DNA of 64,000 nt, taken from positions 496,001 to 560,000 of the forward strand of contig NZ_LSBB01000020.1 of the NCBI RefSeq assembly GCF_001584335.1. The letters run 5' to 3'. The stretch is from Bacillus atrophaeus (GTDB lineage Bacteria > Bacillota > Bacilli > Bacillales > Bacillaceae). This document shows, in pieces, positions 35,813 through 44,110 of this stretch (position 1 is its first letter; each line of letters starts with the position of its first letter). A model generated the notes under the pieces. The model did not search any database. It worked only from the letters and a program-made list of their open reading frames with translations, and was not told the DNA's origin. The position numbers were made by a program, and so were the translations under genes.

Positions 35813-35934
35813 CTTAAATTCCGCAGGGAAAATGCCATCCTGTCTAACTTTATGGTATGATGCTCAATAGAACTTGTATTATAATAAATACTTGTTGATT
35901 TGAAGTTGTTTTTTGAAAGGAGTCTTTTTTTAGA

Positions 35935-36174
35935 ATGTCACAATTAATGGGTATCATCACTAGGCTGCAAAGCCTGCAAGAAACGGCGGAAGCGGCCAGC
36001 GAGCCAATGCAGCGTTATTTTGAAGTAAATGGCGAAAAAATATGCAGTGTAAAATATTTCGAAAAAAATCAAACGTTCGAACTTACGGTTTTTCAAAAAG
36101 GTGAAAAGCCAAACACATTCCCGTTTGATAACATCGACATGATTTCAATTGAAATCTTTGAACTTCTTCAGTAA
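35935..36174 (+). CDS. ykuJ: YkuJ, DUF1797 small protein
   Basis: 79 residues, cytosolic. It matches the YkuJ/DUF1797 family ('MGIITRLQSLQ', 'NGEKICSVKYFEKNQTFELTVFQKGE', 'FDNIDMISIEIFELL'), whose known structure is a small alpha/beta fold. AAAGGAGT precedes the ATG. ykuK follows after 99 bases in the same direction. Function unknown. Confidence 0.9.
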   Translation: MSQLMGIITRLQSLQETAEAASEPMQRYFEVNGEKICSVKYFEKNQTFELTVFQKGEKPNTFPFDNIDMISIEIFELLQ

Positions 36175-36273
36175 TTAAAGGATACCTTGTCTCTGCAGCA
36201 GCGGGTAATAGAATAAAGCGTAAAGGAACATACTTGTTTCATGGATGTAAGATAATTGAAAAGGAGTGTCGCG

Positions 36274-36792
36274 ATGGCTGATTCTTTTCTTTTTTATAAT
36301 CTTTCTGAAGCACAGATGACCTTTCACGATGTGTTTCAACGGATGAAAACCTTTATTAAAAGAGATCCCCGTTCTGCTTATGTTTTATCAATCGGGACGG
36401 ATTCTCAGGTTTACCGTGATCACACAAAGTTTATTACAGCGTTACATTTGCATCGTACAGGCAAGGGAGCATGGGGCTGTTTGAAAAATCATGCAGTGAA
36501 CAGGCCCATACATAGCCTTCGGGAAAAGATCTCGTTAGAAACAGCGTACAGCCAAGAGGCAGCAGCCCATATCCTTGATGAATACTTTATGGATATTACG
36601 GATCTGCTCCTTCCGTTTACAGGCGAGGGAGCAGATCTTACCTTTGAGGTTCATTTGGATATCGGAAAAAAAGGGCTGACGAAAGAGCTGATTCAGGAAA
36701 TGACGGGCCGTATCACTTCAATGGGAATTGAAGCAAAAATCAAACCTGATTCATATACAGCTTTTAGCTATGCAAATCGTTACACAAAATAA
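36274..36792 (+). CDS. ykuK: YkuK, DUF458/RNase H-like protein
   Basis: 172 residues from ATG 36274, after AAAAGGAGT. An in-frame ATG at 36256 precedes the ribosome-binding site. The sequence 'YVLSIGTDSQVYRDHTKFITAL', followed by a terminal 'KIKPDSYTAFSYANRYTK', is typical of the YkuK/DUF458 family. This has a predicted ribonuclease H-like fold with acidic residues at the first strand (Asp in 'GTDSQ'). Nuclease activity is not established. It is probably co-transcribed with ykuJ. The Spo0A-controlled abbA promoter starts just after it. Confidence 0.88.
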   Translation: MADSFLFYNLSEAQMTFHDVFQRMKTFIKRDPRSAYVLSIGTDSQVYRDHTKFITALHLHRTGKGAWGCLKNHAVNRPIHSLREKISLETAYSQEAAAHILDEYFMDITDLLLPFTGEGADLTFEVHLDIGKKGLTKELIQEMTGRITSMGIEAKIKPDSYTAFSYANRYTK

Positions 36793-36816
36793 TAGTCTCT
36801 CAAAAACCAAAGGAAA

Positions 36817-36860
36817 TGTCGAAATATGCGGTTGACGATTTTTTTCTGTTTACTTATCCT
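36817..36860 (+). promoter_or_regulatory. abbA promoter with Spo0A box
   Basis: A 0A box TGTCGAA (36817-36823) lies eight bases upstream of -35 TTGACG (36832-36837); a 17-base spacer leads to -10 TATCCT (36855-36860). Spo0A-P is known to activate abbA. Confidence 0.75.
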
Positions 36861-36871
36861 AGCGGTAGAGG

Positions 36872-36899
36872 CTGAAAGTAAGATCATTCTTACCTTCAG
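36872..36899 (+). promoter_or_regulatory. Hairpin in the abbA leader
   Basis: CTGAA-GTAAG / CTTAC-TTCAG with one A/C mismatch and a six-base loop lies right at the predicted 5' end of the transcript. It may stabilise the mRNA. Function unproven. Confidence 0.4.
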
Positions 36900-36935
36900 A
36901 GGTATTCAGTAAAAAAACAGGGGGCCTGGTTACGA

Positions 36936-37127
36936 ATGAGTCTTATCGGTGAAAGATTTACGGAAGAAGAACAGAAACTTCTGCTGAATGTCCTTATCAA
37001 TCACGAATATGCAATCGAGCTTTTGAGCAGTGAAATCAATGATATAGAAACAGGCACAAAAAACGTTGATGGAACAACCTATAAAAAACTCGTGACTCTT
37101 TATGACCGATTTCGATTTGAAAATTAA
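36936..37127 (+). CDS. abbA: AbbA, antirepressor of AbrB
   Basis: 63 residues from ATG 36936, 11 bases after GGGGG. It is highly helical and acidic ('FTEEEQKLLLNVLINHEY', 'LLSSEINDIETGTKNVDG'). It is a DNA mimic that binds the DNA-binding domain of AbrB and blocks it, so that post-exponential genes are released from repression. It corresponds to ykzF of B. subtilis. Compared with the 65-residue 168 protein as I recall it, the first two codons are not a start here. It is controlled by Spo0A-P and ended by a terminator. Confidence 0.92.
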   Translation: MSLIGERFTEEEQKLLLNVLINHEYAIELLSSEINDIETGTKNVDGTTYKKLVTLYDRFRFEN

Positions 37128-37143
37128 TGACAGATCTATAATT

Positions 37144-37172
37144 TGATACTCTGCTGATGAGTATCTTTTTTG
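37144..37172 (+). terminator. Terminator of abbA
   Basis: The stem GATACTC / GAGTATC is followed by six T's. Confidence 0.75.
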
Positions 37173-37266
37173 TTGAGGGAAACTTTTCGACAAATACTGA
37201 TAAAGTTTATATTATAGTAGTATAGGGAAAAATGTGTTGATGAAAACGTAAAGGGGACGAAGTGAC

Positions 37267-37710
37267 ATGATTAGCTTACAATCAGATCAGCTTCTTGAAA
37301 CAACAGTCGAACAATTTATGATTGAAGCGGACAAAGTGGCGCACGTTCAAGTCGGCAATAATCTGGAGCACGCCCTTCTTGTGCTGACAAAGACGGGCTA
37401 TACAGCGATTCCCGTTCTTGATGCCTCATACCGGCTGCATGGATTGATCGGAACGAATATGATCATGAACAGCATTTTCGGTCTGGAGAGAATTGAATTT
37501 GAAAAGCTTGATCAGATTACCGTCGAGGAAGTAATGCTTAAAGATATTCCGCGGCTTCATATAAACGATCCAATCATAAAAGGGTTCAGCATGGTGATCA
37601 ACAACGGGTTTGTTTGTGTCGAAAATGACGATCAGGTATTTGAAGGCATTTTCACGAGAAGAGTGGTTTTAAAGGAATTGCATAAACATATAAAGTCACT
37701 GAATAAGTAG
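37267..37710 (+). CDS. darB: DarB (YkuL/CbpB), CBS-domain c-di-AMP receptor
   Basis: 147 residues with two tandem CBS motifs (about 10-70 and 75-140): 'TVEQFMIEADKVAHVQVGNNLEHALLVLTKTGYTAIPVLD' and 'VEEVMLKDIPRLHINDPIIKGF'. The B. subtilis protein binds c-di-AMP; in the free form it binds the (p)ppGpp synthetase Rel and pyruvate carboxylase, linking potassium and carbon metabolism to the stringent response. It is cytosolic and dimeric. AAGGGGACG precedes the ATG. A promoter-like region with TATAGT lies near 37220. Confidence 0.93.
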   Translation: MISLQSDQLLETTVEQFMIEADKVAHVQVGNNLEHALLVLTKTGYTAIPVLDASYRLHGLIGTNMIMNSIFGLERIEFEKLDQITVEEVMLKDIPRLHINDPIIKGFSMVINNGFVCVENDDQVFEGIFTRRVVLKELHKHIKSLNK

Positions 37711-37734
37711 GCTGCTATCGGCCTATTTTTTATA
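37705..37734 (+). terminator. Terminator of darB
   Basis: The stem TAGGC / GCCTA around a short loop is followed by TTTTTTAT. Confidence 0.6.
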
Positions 37735-37858
37735 TATCCGACCGGTAATTTGAAAACGTATACATATAACTATGTAAAAAAACTTGATTATGAATTGCCG
37801 ATGTCATTACAATAAGAGATAAGAAAATCTTATTGTTTTTTATAAAAAGGAGGCCGAC

Positions 37859-38740
37859 ATGCAGCTTCAAGAGCTTCATATGCTCGTAGTTTTAGCTGAG
37901 GAATTAAACATGAGGAAGGCTGCTGAACGGCTTTTCGTGTCACAGCCCGCACTTTCGCAGCGTCTACAAACCATTGAAAAAACGTGGGGAACTAAAATAT
38001 TTCTGCGCTCCCAAAAAGGGCTGACCGTGACCCCAGCCGGTGAAAAGATTATTCAATTCGCAAACGATGTGACCGACCAGCAAGAGAAAATACGGGAAGA
38101 TATTGATGAGCTTGAAGGAGAAATACACGGCACATTGAAACTAGCCGTCGCTTCGATTATTGGCCAGCACTGGCTTCCGAAGGTGCTGAAAACGTATGTC
38201 GAGCAGTACCCGAATGCAAAGGTTTCGCTCATTACCGGATGGAGCAGTGAAATGCTGAAGAGCCTTTACGAAGATCAGGTGCATATCGGCATTATCCGGG
38301 GAAACCCTGAGTGGAAGGGGCGCAAGGATTATTTAATGACAGATCATTTATACTTGGTCGATACAGAAATTTCCTGCATTGATGACATTGCGCATACCGA
38401 ACGGCCCTTTATTCAATTCAAAAGCGACAGCACTTATTTTCAGGAAATACAGCATTGGTGGTATCAAAAATTCAAAACATCGCCGAAGCAGACCATTTTG
38501 GTTGATCAGATTGAAACGTGCAAGCAGATGGCTCTCCATGGTATCGGTTACGCGATTCTTCCCTCTGTCACTCTTCAGGATGAAGACAAAGTCAATAAAA
38601 TGCCTCTCTTAGACTTAAAAGGAAACCCAATCGGCAGGGACACTTGGCTTTTGGGGTATGAACCCGCATTTGAATTGAAACAAGTTCAGGCCTTTGTCGC
38701 AGTGATAAAGGATATGCTGAAACAGGATCGTCCATTTTAA
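37859..38740 (+). CDS. ccpC: CcpC, LysR-type regulator of citrate-cycle genes
   Basis: 293 residues. The N-terminal winged HTH is 'MRKAAERLFVSQPALSQRLQTIE' (about 18-40), with the LysR linker helix following. The C-terminal effector domain (about 90-293) contains 'HGTLKLAVASIIGQHWLPKVL'. The protein represses citZ and citB when citrate is low. AAAGGAGG precedes the ATG. It is transcribed alone, and LysR family members usually regulate themselves. Confidence 0.92.
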   Translation: MQLQELHMLVVLAEELNMRKAAERLFVSQPALSQRLQTIEKTWGTKIFLRSQKGLTVTPAGEKIIQFANDVTDQQEKIREDIDELEGEIHGTLKLAVASIIGQHWLPKVLKTYVEQYPNAKVSLITGWSSEMLKSLYEDQVHIGIIRGNPEWKGRKDYLMTDHLYLVDTEISCIDDIAHTERPFIQFKSDSTYFQEIQHWWYQKFKTSPKQTILVDQIETCKQMALHGIGYAILPSVTLQDEDKVNKMPLLDLKGNPIGRDTWLLGYEPAFELKQVQAFVAVIKDMLKQDRPF

Positions 38741-38768
38741 GACAGCCCAGGAGCTGTCTTTTTTTATT
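38740..38768 (+). terminator. Terminator of ccpC
   Basis: The stem AAGACAGC / GCTGTCTT is followed by T's. Confidence 0.75.
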
Positions 38769-38774
38769 TTATCA

Positions 38775-38834
38775 TTGACAATGAAAATCATTATCATTTA
38801 AAGTAATGATATGAATTAGTGAAAATCATTATCA
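38775..38834 (+). promoter_or_regulatory. ykuNOP promoter with two Fur boxes
   Basis: A -35 TTGACA (38775-38780) is followed by two identical 15-mers TGAAAATCATTATCA, at 38782-38796 and 38820-38834. Each matches the Fur box at 14 of 15 positions. The first overlaps the promoter and the second lies just before the ribosome-binding site. They predict strong iron repression by Fur. Confidence 0.9.
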
Positions 38835-38852
38835 ATTACCGAGGTGGTACAA

Positions 38853-39329
38853 ATGCCGAAAGCATTGATTACATATGCAAGCATGTCCGGAAACACAGAG
38901 GACATTGCCGGAATTATTAAAGAAACGCTTCAAGAGCATGATGTGGAAATAGATTTTATAGAGATTGACGACACGGAAGCGGAGTCTCTGTCGTCATATG
39001 ATTATGTTTTGATCGGTACATATACGTGGGGAGACGGAGATCTTCCGTACGAAGCAGAAGATTTTTATGAAGAGGTCTCAAGGCTTCAGCTTAATGGCTT
39101 AAAAACAGCCTGCTTCGGTTCAGGAGATTATTCCTATCCGAAATTTTGTGAAGCCGTCAATCTGTTCAGCAGCATGCTGGAAAAGACGGGAGCGGCGGTT
39201 TATCAAGAAACGCTGAAAATAGAGCTCGCTCCGGAAACAGATGAGGATACAGAATGCTGCAGAGAATTCACACGCGGTTTTCTTGCATGGGCTGCTCACC
39301 ATAACAAGGGGAAAAGCCATGTTTCATAA
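38853..39329 (+). CDS. ykuN: YkuN, short-chain flavodoxin
   Basis: 158 residues from ATG 38853. The FMN phosphate loop is 'TYASMSGNTEDIA' near the N-terminus, and the isoalloxazine-binding aromatic loops are 'GTYTWGDGDLPYE' and 'FGSGDYSYPKFC'. It is a small acidic electron carrier that replaces ferredoxin when iron is short; in B. subtilis it feeds, for example, nitric-oxide synthase and the fatty-acid P450 BioI. It is the first gene of the Fur-controlled ykuN-ykuO-ykuP operon, and its end overlaps ykuO by 11 bases. Confidence 0.95.
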   Translation: MPKALITYASMSGNTEDIAGIIKETLQEHDVEIDFIEIDDTEAESLSSYDYVLIGTYTWGDGDLPYEAEDFYEEVSRLQLNGLKTACFGSGDYSYPKFCEAVNLFSSMLEKTGAAVYQETLKIELAPETDEDTECCREFTRGFLAWAAHHNKGKSHVS

Positions 39330-40212
39330 AGGCGCCACCGCCGTTACAGCATCAAAGTCTTCTGGATATTTTGTGGCCGTTAAAAGGGAAGGGATTTTTC
39401 ATTATTCTCTGGAGACAGGGTGGAAAAAGCTTTTTCATTTGAAGAGTAAAATACATTCCATTACTTACATCGGCCCTTATTTATTCGGAGTCGGTGAAAA
39501 AGGGACGGTCATTCGTTCATCAGATCAAGGGAGAAGCTGGACGATGTCCAGTTTTCCGACAAACGCGACAGTATGGGCCATAACCGGCCAAAAAGATGGA
39601 TTTGTTTGCGCTCACGGCAAGCATTGCATTTATTTATCAGATGATTACGGAGTTTCCTGGCAGGTTGCCAAACCATTCAGTTCATTTTTACATCCGCCTG
39701 TTATCCGGTCGTTATGCCTGCATGGGGATACCCTTTTTATCGGCACGCAAATACATAACATGCACGGAGGGATCTGGGCGTACGATTTTAAGCGCGAAGG
39801 CATCAGGATGATCAAGAAAGAAGAGTGCCGCATGACAGCATCTATGCTTGTATTTAACGGAAAGTGGCTTGTTTCCGCAATGGGTTCTGTCAAAGGAAAG
39901 AGAGGGGTTGTCACCGTTTTGAATGTGCAGACGCACGAAGAATATATGATTCACTCCGGCATTATCGGGAGTGAAGAGTCTTTTCTCGATGTGTCTGAAG
40001 ACGACGGAATTATTTATGTGACGACAACTCAAGACGAGGATGGCTACTCAAGAATTTATCAGGTTGACCTGGCAGCGTATGAATTAAAATGGTTCGACAC
40101 CATCAAGGGCCACGGATTGAGAGTGGCAAATCAAAAAGAAAACTTCTTTTGTGCTGGTTTATACGAATGCAAATTCGTCAGGCCATACGAGGAACCGGCA
40201 ATCACACACTAA
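39319..40212 (+). CDS. ykuO: YkuO, conserved protein in the flavodoxin operon
   Basis: 297 residues from ATG 39319, with AAGGGGAAA upstream. It is all-beta in appearance: repeats resembling 'RSSDQGRSWTMSSF' and 'LSDDYGVSWQVA' are Asp-box motifs (S-x-D-x-G-x-[TS]-W) of BNR or photosystem-II-assembly-like beta-propellers. No signal peptide, so cytosolic. It sits between two flavodoxin genes, overlaps ykuN, and shares their iron regulation. The role is unknown; a scaffold in flavodoxin electron transfer is possible but speculative. Confidence 0.88.
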   Translation: MFHKGATAVTASKSSGYFVAVKREGIFHYSLETGWKKLFHLKSKIHSITYIGPYLFGVGEKGTVIRSSDQGRSWTMSSFPTNATVWAITGQKDGFVCAHGKHCIYLSDDYGVSWQVAKPFSSFLHPPVIRSLCLHGDTLFIGTQIHNMHGGIWAYDFKREGIRMIKKEECRMTASMLVFNGKWLVSAMGSVKGKRGVVTVLNVQTHEEYMIHSGIIGSEESFLDVSEDDGIIYVTTTQDEDGYSRIYQVDLAAYELKWFDTIKGHGLRVANQKENFFCAGLYECKFVRPYEEPAITH

Positions 40213-40244
40213 GAGCTTACACATCTTATAGAGGAGGAGTTTAT

Positions 40245-40700
40245 ATGGGGAATATTTTGCTTGTTTACGCAACGATGTCAGGCAATACGGAAGCAATGGC
40301 GGATTTAATTGAAAAAGGACTGAAGGACGCGGAAGCGGAGGTAGACCGCTATGAAGCGATGGATATAGATGCGGAGCTTCTGAATGACTATGATCATATT
40401 ATTATGGGCGCTTATACATGGGGAGACGGTGACCTTCCCGATGAATTTTTAGATATAGCCGATGATATGGAAGAGCTTAATTTTGCCGGCAAAAAGTTTG
40501 CTGTTTTCGGTTCAGGCGATACCTCTTATGAGTTTTTCTGCGGGGCAGTTGATACACTTGAAGAAAAAATAAAAGAACGGGGCGGAGAAGTTATTCTCCC
40601 TTCAATTAAAATCGAGATGAATCCTGAAGGGGAAGAGGAAGAGCAATTGCTCGAATTTGGCAGACAATTTGCCATTCAAAGCGGATTGGCTGTAGGATAA
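40245..40700 (+). CDS. ykuP: YkuP, short-chain flavodoxin
   Basis: 151 residues from ATG 40245, after AGAGGAGGAG. The FMN phosphate loop is 'TMSGNTEAMA', with 'GAYTWGDGDLPDEF' and 'FGSGDTSYEFFCGAVD' as flavin-binding loops. It is a paralogue of YkuN and likewise an iron-free electron carrier. It is the last gene of the operon, ended by a terminator. Very acidic, cytosolic. Confidence 0.95.
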   Translation: MGNILLVYATMSGNTEAMADLIEKGLKDAEAEVDRYEAMDIDAELLNDYDHIIMGAYTWGDGDLPDEFLDIADDMEELNFAGKKFAVFGSGDTSYEFFCGAVDTLEEKIKERGGEVILPSIKIEMNPEGEEEEQLLEFGRQFAIQSGLAVG

Positions 40701-40708
40701 TGGCATGA

Positions 40709-40745
40709 AGGAAACGAGCCGCCCGGCTGTTTCCTTTTTTTCTTG
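40709..40745 (+). terminator. Terminator of ykuNOP
   Basis: The stem GGAAAC-GCC / GGC-GTTTCC is followed by seven T's. Confidence 0.75.
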
Positions 40746-40805
40746 TCTTTGTATCTTTCCTTTGTTACAGTAATGAGGTAGAAAATCAGAAGGAGGACTA
40801 TACAT

Positions 40806-41516
40806 ATGAAAATGATGGATGCAAATGAAATTATTTCATTTATTCAAAATAGTACAAAATCTACACCTGTAAAGGTATACGTCAAAGGTGATCTTGAAGG
40901 AATTGATTTTGGCGCGTCAGCAAAAGCATTCCTTAACGGAAATACTGGTGTGGTATTTGGCGAATGGAATGAAATCAAATCCGCTATCGAAGAAAACAAA
41001 GGTAAAATCGAGGACTACGTTCTTGAAAATGACCGCCGCAATTCAGCGATCCCTATGCTTGATTTAAAAGATGTGAAAGCGCGAATTGAGCCAGGCGCTA
41101 TCATTCGTGACCAAGTGGAGATCGGCGATAATGCCGTTATCATGATGGGAGCTTCTATTAACATCGGTTCTGTCATTGGAGAAGGCACAATGATTGATAT
41201 GAATGTTGTGCTTGGCGGGCGTGCGACTGTCGGCAAAAACTGCCACATCGGAGCGGGTTCTGTATTGGCCGGTGTTATTGAGCCGCCATCTGCCAAGCCG
41301 GTTGTCATTGAAGATGACGTAGTCATTGGTGCAAACGCTGTTGTGCTTGAAGGTGTTACAGTCGGTAAAGGCGCTGTCGTTGCAGCCGGTGCGATCGTCG
41401 TAAACGATGTCGAACCATATACAGTTGTTGCGGGTACACCTGCAAAGAAAATCAAAGACATTGATGAAAAAACAAAAGGCAAAACCGAAATCAAACAGGA
41501 ATTACGCCAACTGTAA
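40806..41516 (+). CDS. dapH: DapH, tetrahydrodipicolinate N-acetyltransferase
   Basis: 236 residues. An N-terminal helical region is followed by a left-handed parallel beta helix of hexapeptide repeats (about 90-215, '[21 protein letters not shown]', '[21 protein letters not shown]', '[15 protein letters not shown]'). It acetylates tetrahydrodipicolinate in the acetyl branch of diaminopimelate and lysine synthesis. It is a cytosolic trimer. AAGGAGGAC precedes the ATG. It forms an operon with dapL, with a stable stem-loop between them. Confidence 0.95.
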   Translation: MKMMDANEIISFIQNSTKSTPVKVYVKGDLEGIDFGASAKAFLNGNTGVVFGEWNEIKSAIEENKGKIEDYVLENDRRNSAIPMLDLKDVKARIEPGAIIRDQVEIGDNAVIMMGASINIGSVIGEGTMIDMNVVLGGRATVGKNCHIGAGSVLAGVIEPPSAKPVVIEDDVVIGANAVVLEGVTVGKGAVVAAGAIVVNDVEPYTVVAGTPAKKIKDIDEKTKGKTEIKQELRQL

Positions 41517-41534
41517 GAAACCGTTTGATAGTAA

Positions 41535-41563
41535 GAGGCGTGGATGTCAGATCCACGCCTTAT
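41535..41563 (+). terminator. Stem-loop between dapH and dapL
   Basis: The 10-bp stem AGGCGTGGAT / ATCCACGCCT has a five-base loop and only a weak T run. It may attenuate transcription or protect the dapH mRNA end. dapL starts 26 bases later. Confidence 0.5.
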
Positions 41564-41588
41564 TCGTATAGGCAGGAGGTATATAAAA

Positions 41589-42713
41589 ATGAAGATCGAT
41601 CAGCTCATTGCAATCCGCAGAGACTTGCATCGGATACCTGAGCTTGGGTTTCAGGAGTATAAAACACAGCAATACTTGTTAAATGTATTGAACGAATATC
41701 CGAAAGACAGAATTGAAATCGAAAAATGGAGAACCGGGCTTTTTGTGAAAATTAACGGGACTGCACCGGAAAAAATGCTCGCATACAGAGCGGATATCGA
41801 TGCGCTTTCTATCGAGGAACAGACCGGGCTTCCATTTGCTTCCGAACATCACGGCAAAATGCATGCTTGCGGACACGATTTACATATGACGATTGCGCTC
41901 GGCATTATTGATCATTTTGTTCATCAGCCGGTTAAACATGATCTGCTCTTTTTATTCCAGCCGGCTGAGGAAGGCCCTGGAGGCGCGGAACCAATGCTTG
42001 AGAGCGATGTGCTTAAAAAATGGAAGCCGGATTTTATCACGGCGCTTCACATTGCGCCGGAACTTCCGGTCGGAACCATTGCCACAAAAAGCGGGTTGCT
42101 TTTTGCCAATACGTCTGAGCTTGTCATTGACCTTGAAGGCAAGGGAGGACATGCCGCTTATCCGCATTTAGCAGAGGATATGGTGGTAGCGGCCAGCTCA
42201 CTTGTCACTCAGCTTCAGACCATTGTGGCAAGAAATACAGATCCGCTTGACAGCGCCGTTGTTACAATCGGCACCATTACAGGAGGATCGGCTCAAAATA
42301 TCATCGCGCAAACAGCTCACTTAGAAGGAACGATCCGTACACTCTCTGAAGAAGCGATGAAGCAGGTGAAGGAACGAATTGAGGACCTGGTGAAAGGCAT
42401 AGAAATCGGATTCCGCTGCACTGGTAAAGTCACATATCCCTCTGTTTATCATCAAGTGTACAACACAAGCGGACTGACAGAAGAGTTTATGTCATTTGTG
42501 GCCGAACATCAGCTGGCAAACGTAATTGAAGCTAAGGAGGCCATGACCGGAGAGGATTTTGGCTACATGCTGAAAAAATATCCGGGTTTCATGTTTTGGC
42601 TTGGTGCTGATTCGTCCCATGGCCTTCATCACGCTAAGCTTAACCCTGACGAAAACGCAATAGAAACGGCAGTGAATGTCATGACCGGCTATTTTTCAGC
42701 TTATGCCAATTAA
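41589..42713 (+). CDS. dapL: DapL, N-acetyl-diaminopimelate deacetylase (M20 family)
   Basis: 374 residues from ATG 41589, after GGCAGGAGG. M20 amidohydrolase motifs: '[14 protein letters not shown]', '[18 protein letters not shown]', '[14 protein letters not shown]' (metal-binding His/Asp), '[15 protein letters not shown]' and the dimerisation domain with '[15 protein letters not shown]'. It removes the acetyl group from N-acetyl-L,L-diaminopimelate, the last step of the acetyl branch. It is cytosolic. In strain 168 the gene is ykuR/dapL, next to dapH. Confidence 0.93.
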   Translation: MKIDQLIAIRRDLHRIPELGFQEYKTQQYLLNVLNEYPKDRIEIEKWRTGLFVKINGTAPEKMLAYRADIDALSIEEQTGLPFASEHHGKMHACGHDLHMTIALGIIDHFVHQPVKHDLLFLFQPAEEGPGGAEPMLESDVLKKWKPDFITALHIAPELPVGTIATKSGLLFANTSELVIDLEGKGGHAAYPHLAEDMVVAASSLVTQLQTIVARNTDPLDSAVVTIGTITGGSAQNIIAQTAHLEGTIRTLSEEAMKQVKERIEDLVKGIEIGFRCTGKVTYPSVYHQVYNTSGLTEEFMSFVAEHQLANVIEAKEAMTGEDFGYMLKKYPGFMFWLGADSSHGLHHAKLNPDENAIETAVNVMTGYFSAYAN

Positions 42714-42773
42714 GTCCGATTTGAAGAATAATATGTCATAAAATGAGCACTCTAATAACCGGAGGTGTTCTAT

Positions 42774-43019
42774 ATGACGAAAAAAATCGGGATTGAACAA
42801 TCACTGACGGATGTAGAAGCAGCTTTAAAAGAAAAAGGCTATGACGTTGTCATGATGAAAACGCCGGAAGACGCAGCCGGATGTGACTGCTGTGTCGTGA
42901 CCGGTCTTGACAGCAATGTGCAAGGAATAGCAGACACATCGACACAGGCATCTGTTATTACAGCTTCAGGTATGACTGCTGATGAAATTTGCAGCGAGGT
43001 CGAAAAGAAATTTCATTAA
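42774..43019 (+). CDS. ykuS: YkuS, UPF0180 small protein
   Basis: 81 residues from ATG 42774, after CCGGAGGTG. It matches the UPF0180 family: 'IGIEQSLTDVEAALKEKGYDVV' at the start, then 'DCCVVTGLDSNVQGIADTSTQ' and a C-terminal helix. The Cys-Cys pair is typical. It is cytosolic and of unknown function, and lies after dapL with a small gap. Confidence 0.9.
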   Translation: MTKKIGIEQSLTDVEAALKEKGYDVVMMKTPEDAAGCDCCVVTGLDSNVQGIADTSTQASVITASGMTADEICSEVEKKFH

Positions 43020-43021
43020 TC

Positions 43022-43054
43022 TAAAAACCGAAGCAGCAAGGCTTCGGTTTTTTG
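43022..43054. terminator. Bidirectional terminator of ykuS and ykuT
   Basis: The stem AAAACCGAAGC / GCTTCGGTTTT is followed by TT. Confidence 0.8.
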
Positions 43055-43057
43055 TAT

Positions 43058-43861
43058 TTACTGGGCTGAGGAGGCATGATAACGGTCGAGCGCGTCTTTC
43101 ATTTCTTTTCGAAGCACCCGTTCCACCCGCCATTGCTCCATGTTTTCTGTTTTGGCAATGATTCTGATAACAACCTCCGAAGCACCTAATTCCTGAACGC
43201 CGATCACATTAGGACCTTCTTTTATTTGCGGCAGCCCGGCAGCAGCATGATCACAGGCAGACTGAAGTATATGAATGGTCTCGTCGAGATTTTTTTCTAG
43301 CGGCACGCTGATATCAACCAATGCCTGCATCGTCCCCCGGGAATGATTGCTGACATTTATAATCCCACGGTTCGGCACATAGTTAAGTGTTCCGTCGAAG
43401 CTGCGGATTTGAGTGGTTCTTAAACCGACTTGTTCTACAATTCCGTCAAAATTGGCAGCAGTTATATAATCGCCGACATCTATCTGTTTTTCTAAAAGGA
43501 TAAAGAAACCTGTGACGATGTCGCTGACAAGCCCTTGTGCGCCGAAGCCGACAGCAAGCCCTACAACTCCAGCCCCCGCGATTAGGGCAGTCGGGTCATA
43601 ATGAAATAAATCAAGCACCATCACGATGAAAATGAAAATCAGTATGTAAGCAAACACGTTAAGCGTCAGCCCTTGCAGCGTCTGAGCCCGCCCTAAGGAC
43701 AGGTTGTTTTGTTGTTCAAATTTCTGAAATAAGTGTTTAATGATTTTGCTGCCTAAAGAGCGGACGATTAAATAGATGAGAATGATCGCCAGCAGTTTTA
43801 ATAATAAAATGCCGGCATTCGTTAACAGTCCGGGCCAGTCGTAGTCTTTTATAACGTCCAT
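43058..43861 (-). CDS. ykuT: YkuT, small-conductance mechanosensitive channel (MscS)
   Basis: 267 residues. Three N-terminal membrane helices end in the pore helix '[30 protein letters not shown]', typical of MscS TM3. The cytosolic beta domain with 'IDVGDYI', '[19 protein letters not shown]' and the C-terminal cage follow. It opens under membrane tension and protects against hypo-osmotic shock. AAAGGAAG precedes the ATG. It is transcribed alone on the minus strand. Confidence 0.94.
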   Translation of the reverse strand: MDVIKDYDWPGLLTNAGILLLKLLAIILIYLIVRSLGSKIIKHLFQKFEQQNNLSLGRAQTLQGLTLNVFAYILIFIFIVMVLDLFHYDPTALIAGAGVVGLAVGFGAQGLVSDIVTGFFILLEKQIDVGDYITAANFDGIVEQVGLRTTQIRSFDGTLNYVPNRGIINVSNHSRGTMQALVDISVPLEKNLDETIHILQSACDHAAAGLPQIKEGPNVIGVQELGASEVVIRIIAKTENMEQWRVERVLRKEMKDALDRYHASSAQ

Positions 43862-43984
43862 ATGTGTCTTCCTTTCCTATGTATATTGCTGAAAGCTAAA
43901 AGTTTGTTTCCCCGTTCAGGAGCGTGTTAAACTTTTTGTAGTATTCCTTCACGGGATGTTAATTAAATTTATTCTTTTTTAATT

Positions 43985-44013
43985 TTGACTAAAAAAACTA
44001 ACTCCGTTATAAT
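43985..44013 (+). promoter_or_regulatory. SigmaA promoter of ykuU
   Basis: The -35 TTGACT (43985-43990), a 17-base spacer and the -10 TATAAT (44008-44013) form a near-consensus promoter. Confidence 0.75.
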
Positions 44014-44025
44014 TGTTTTGTGAAG

Positions 44026-44063
44026 TTATTAACTAAATGAGAATTTATTAACTCTATTCTCAT
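44026..44063 (+). repeat. Repeat cluster in the ykuU leader
   Basis: A direct repeat TTATTAACT (44026-44034 and 44045-44053) is interleaved with an inverted repeat ATGAGAAT (44037-44044) / ATTCTCAT (44056-44063). It lies just after the predicted transcription start and looks like an operator or a leader hairpin. The binder is unknown. Confidence 0.5.
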
Positions 44064-44110
44064 TTTAATATGGCTTTAAAGCCAAAAAATATTGCTGGAG
44101 GGATTTACAT

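Noticed and set aside
40806-41494. Long minus-strand frame (159 codons) inside dapH
   Set aside because: The hexapeptide-repeat codons of dapH produce an artificial open frame on the other strand. No start signal.
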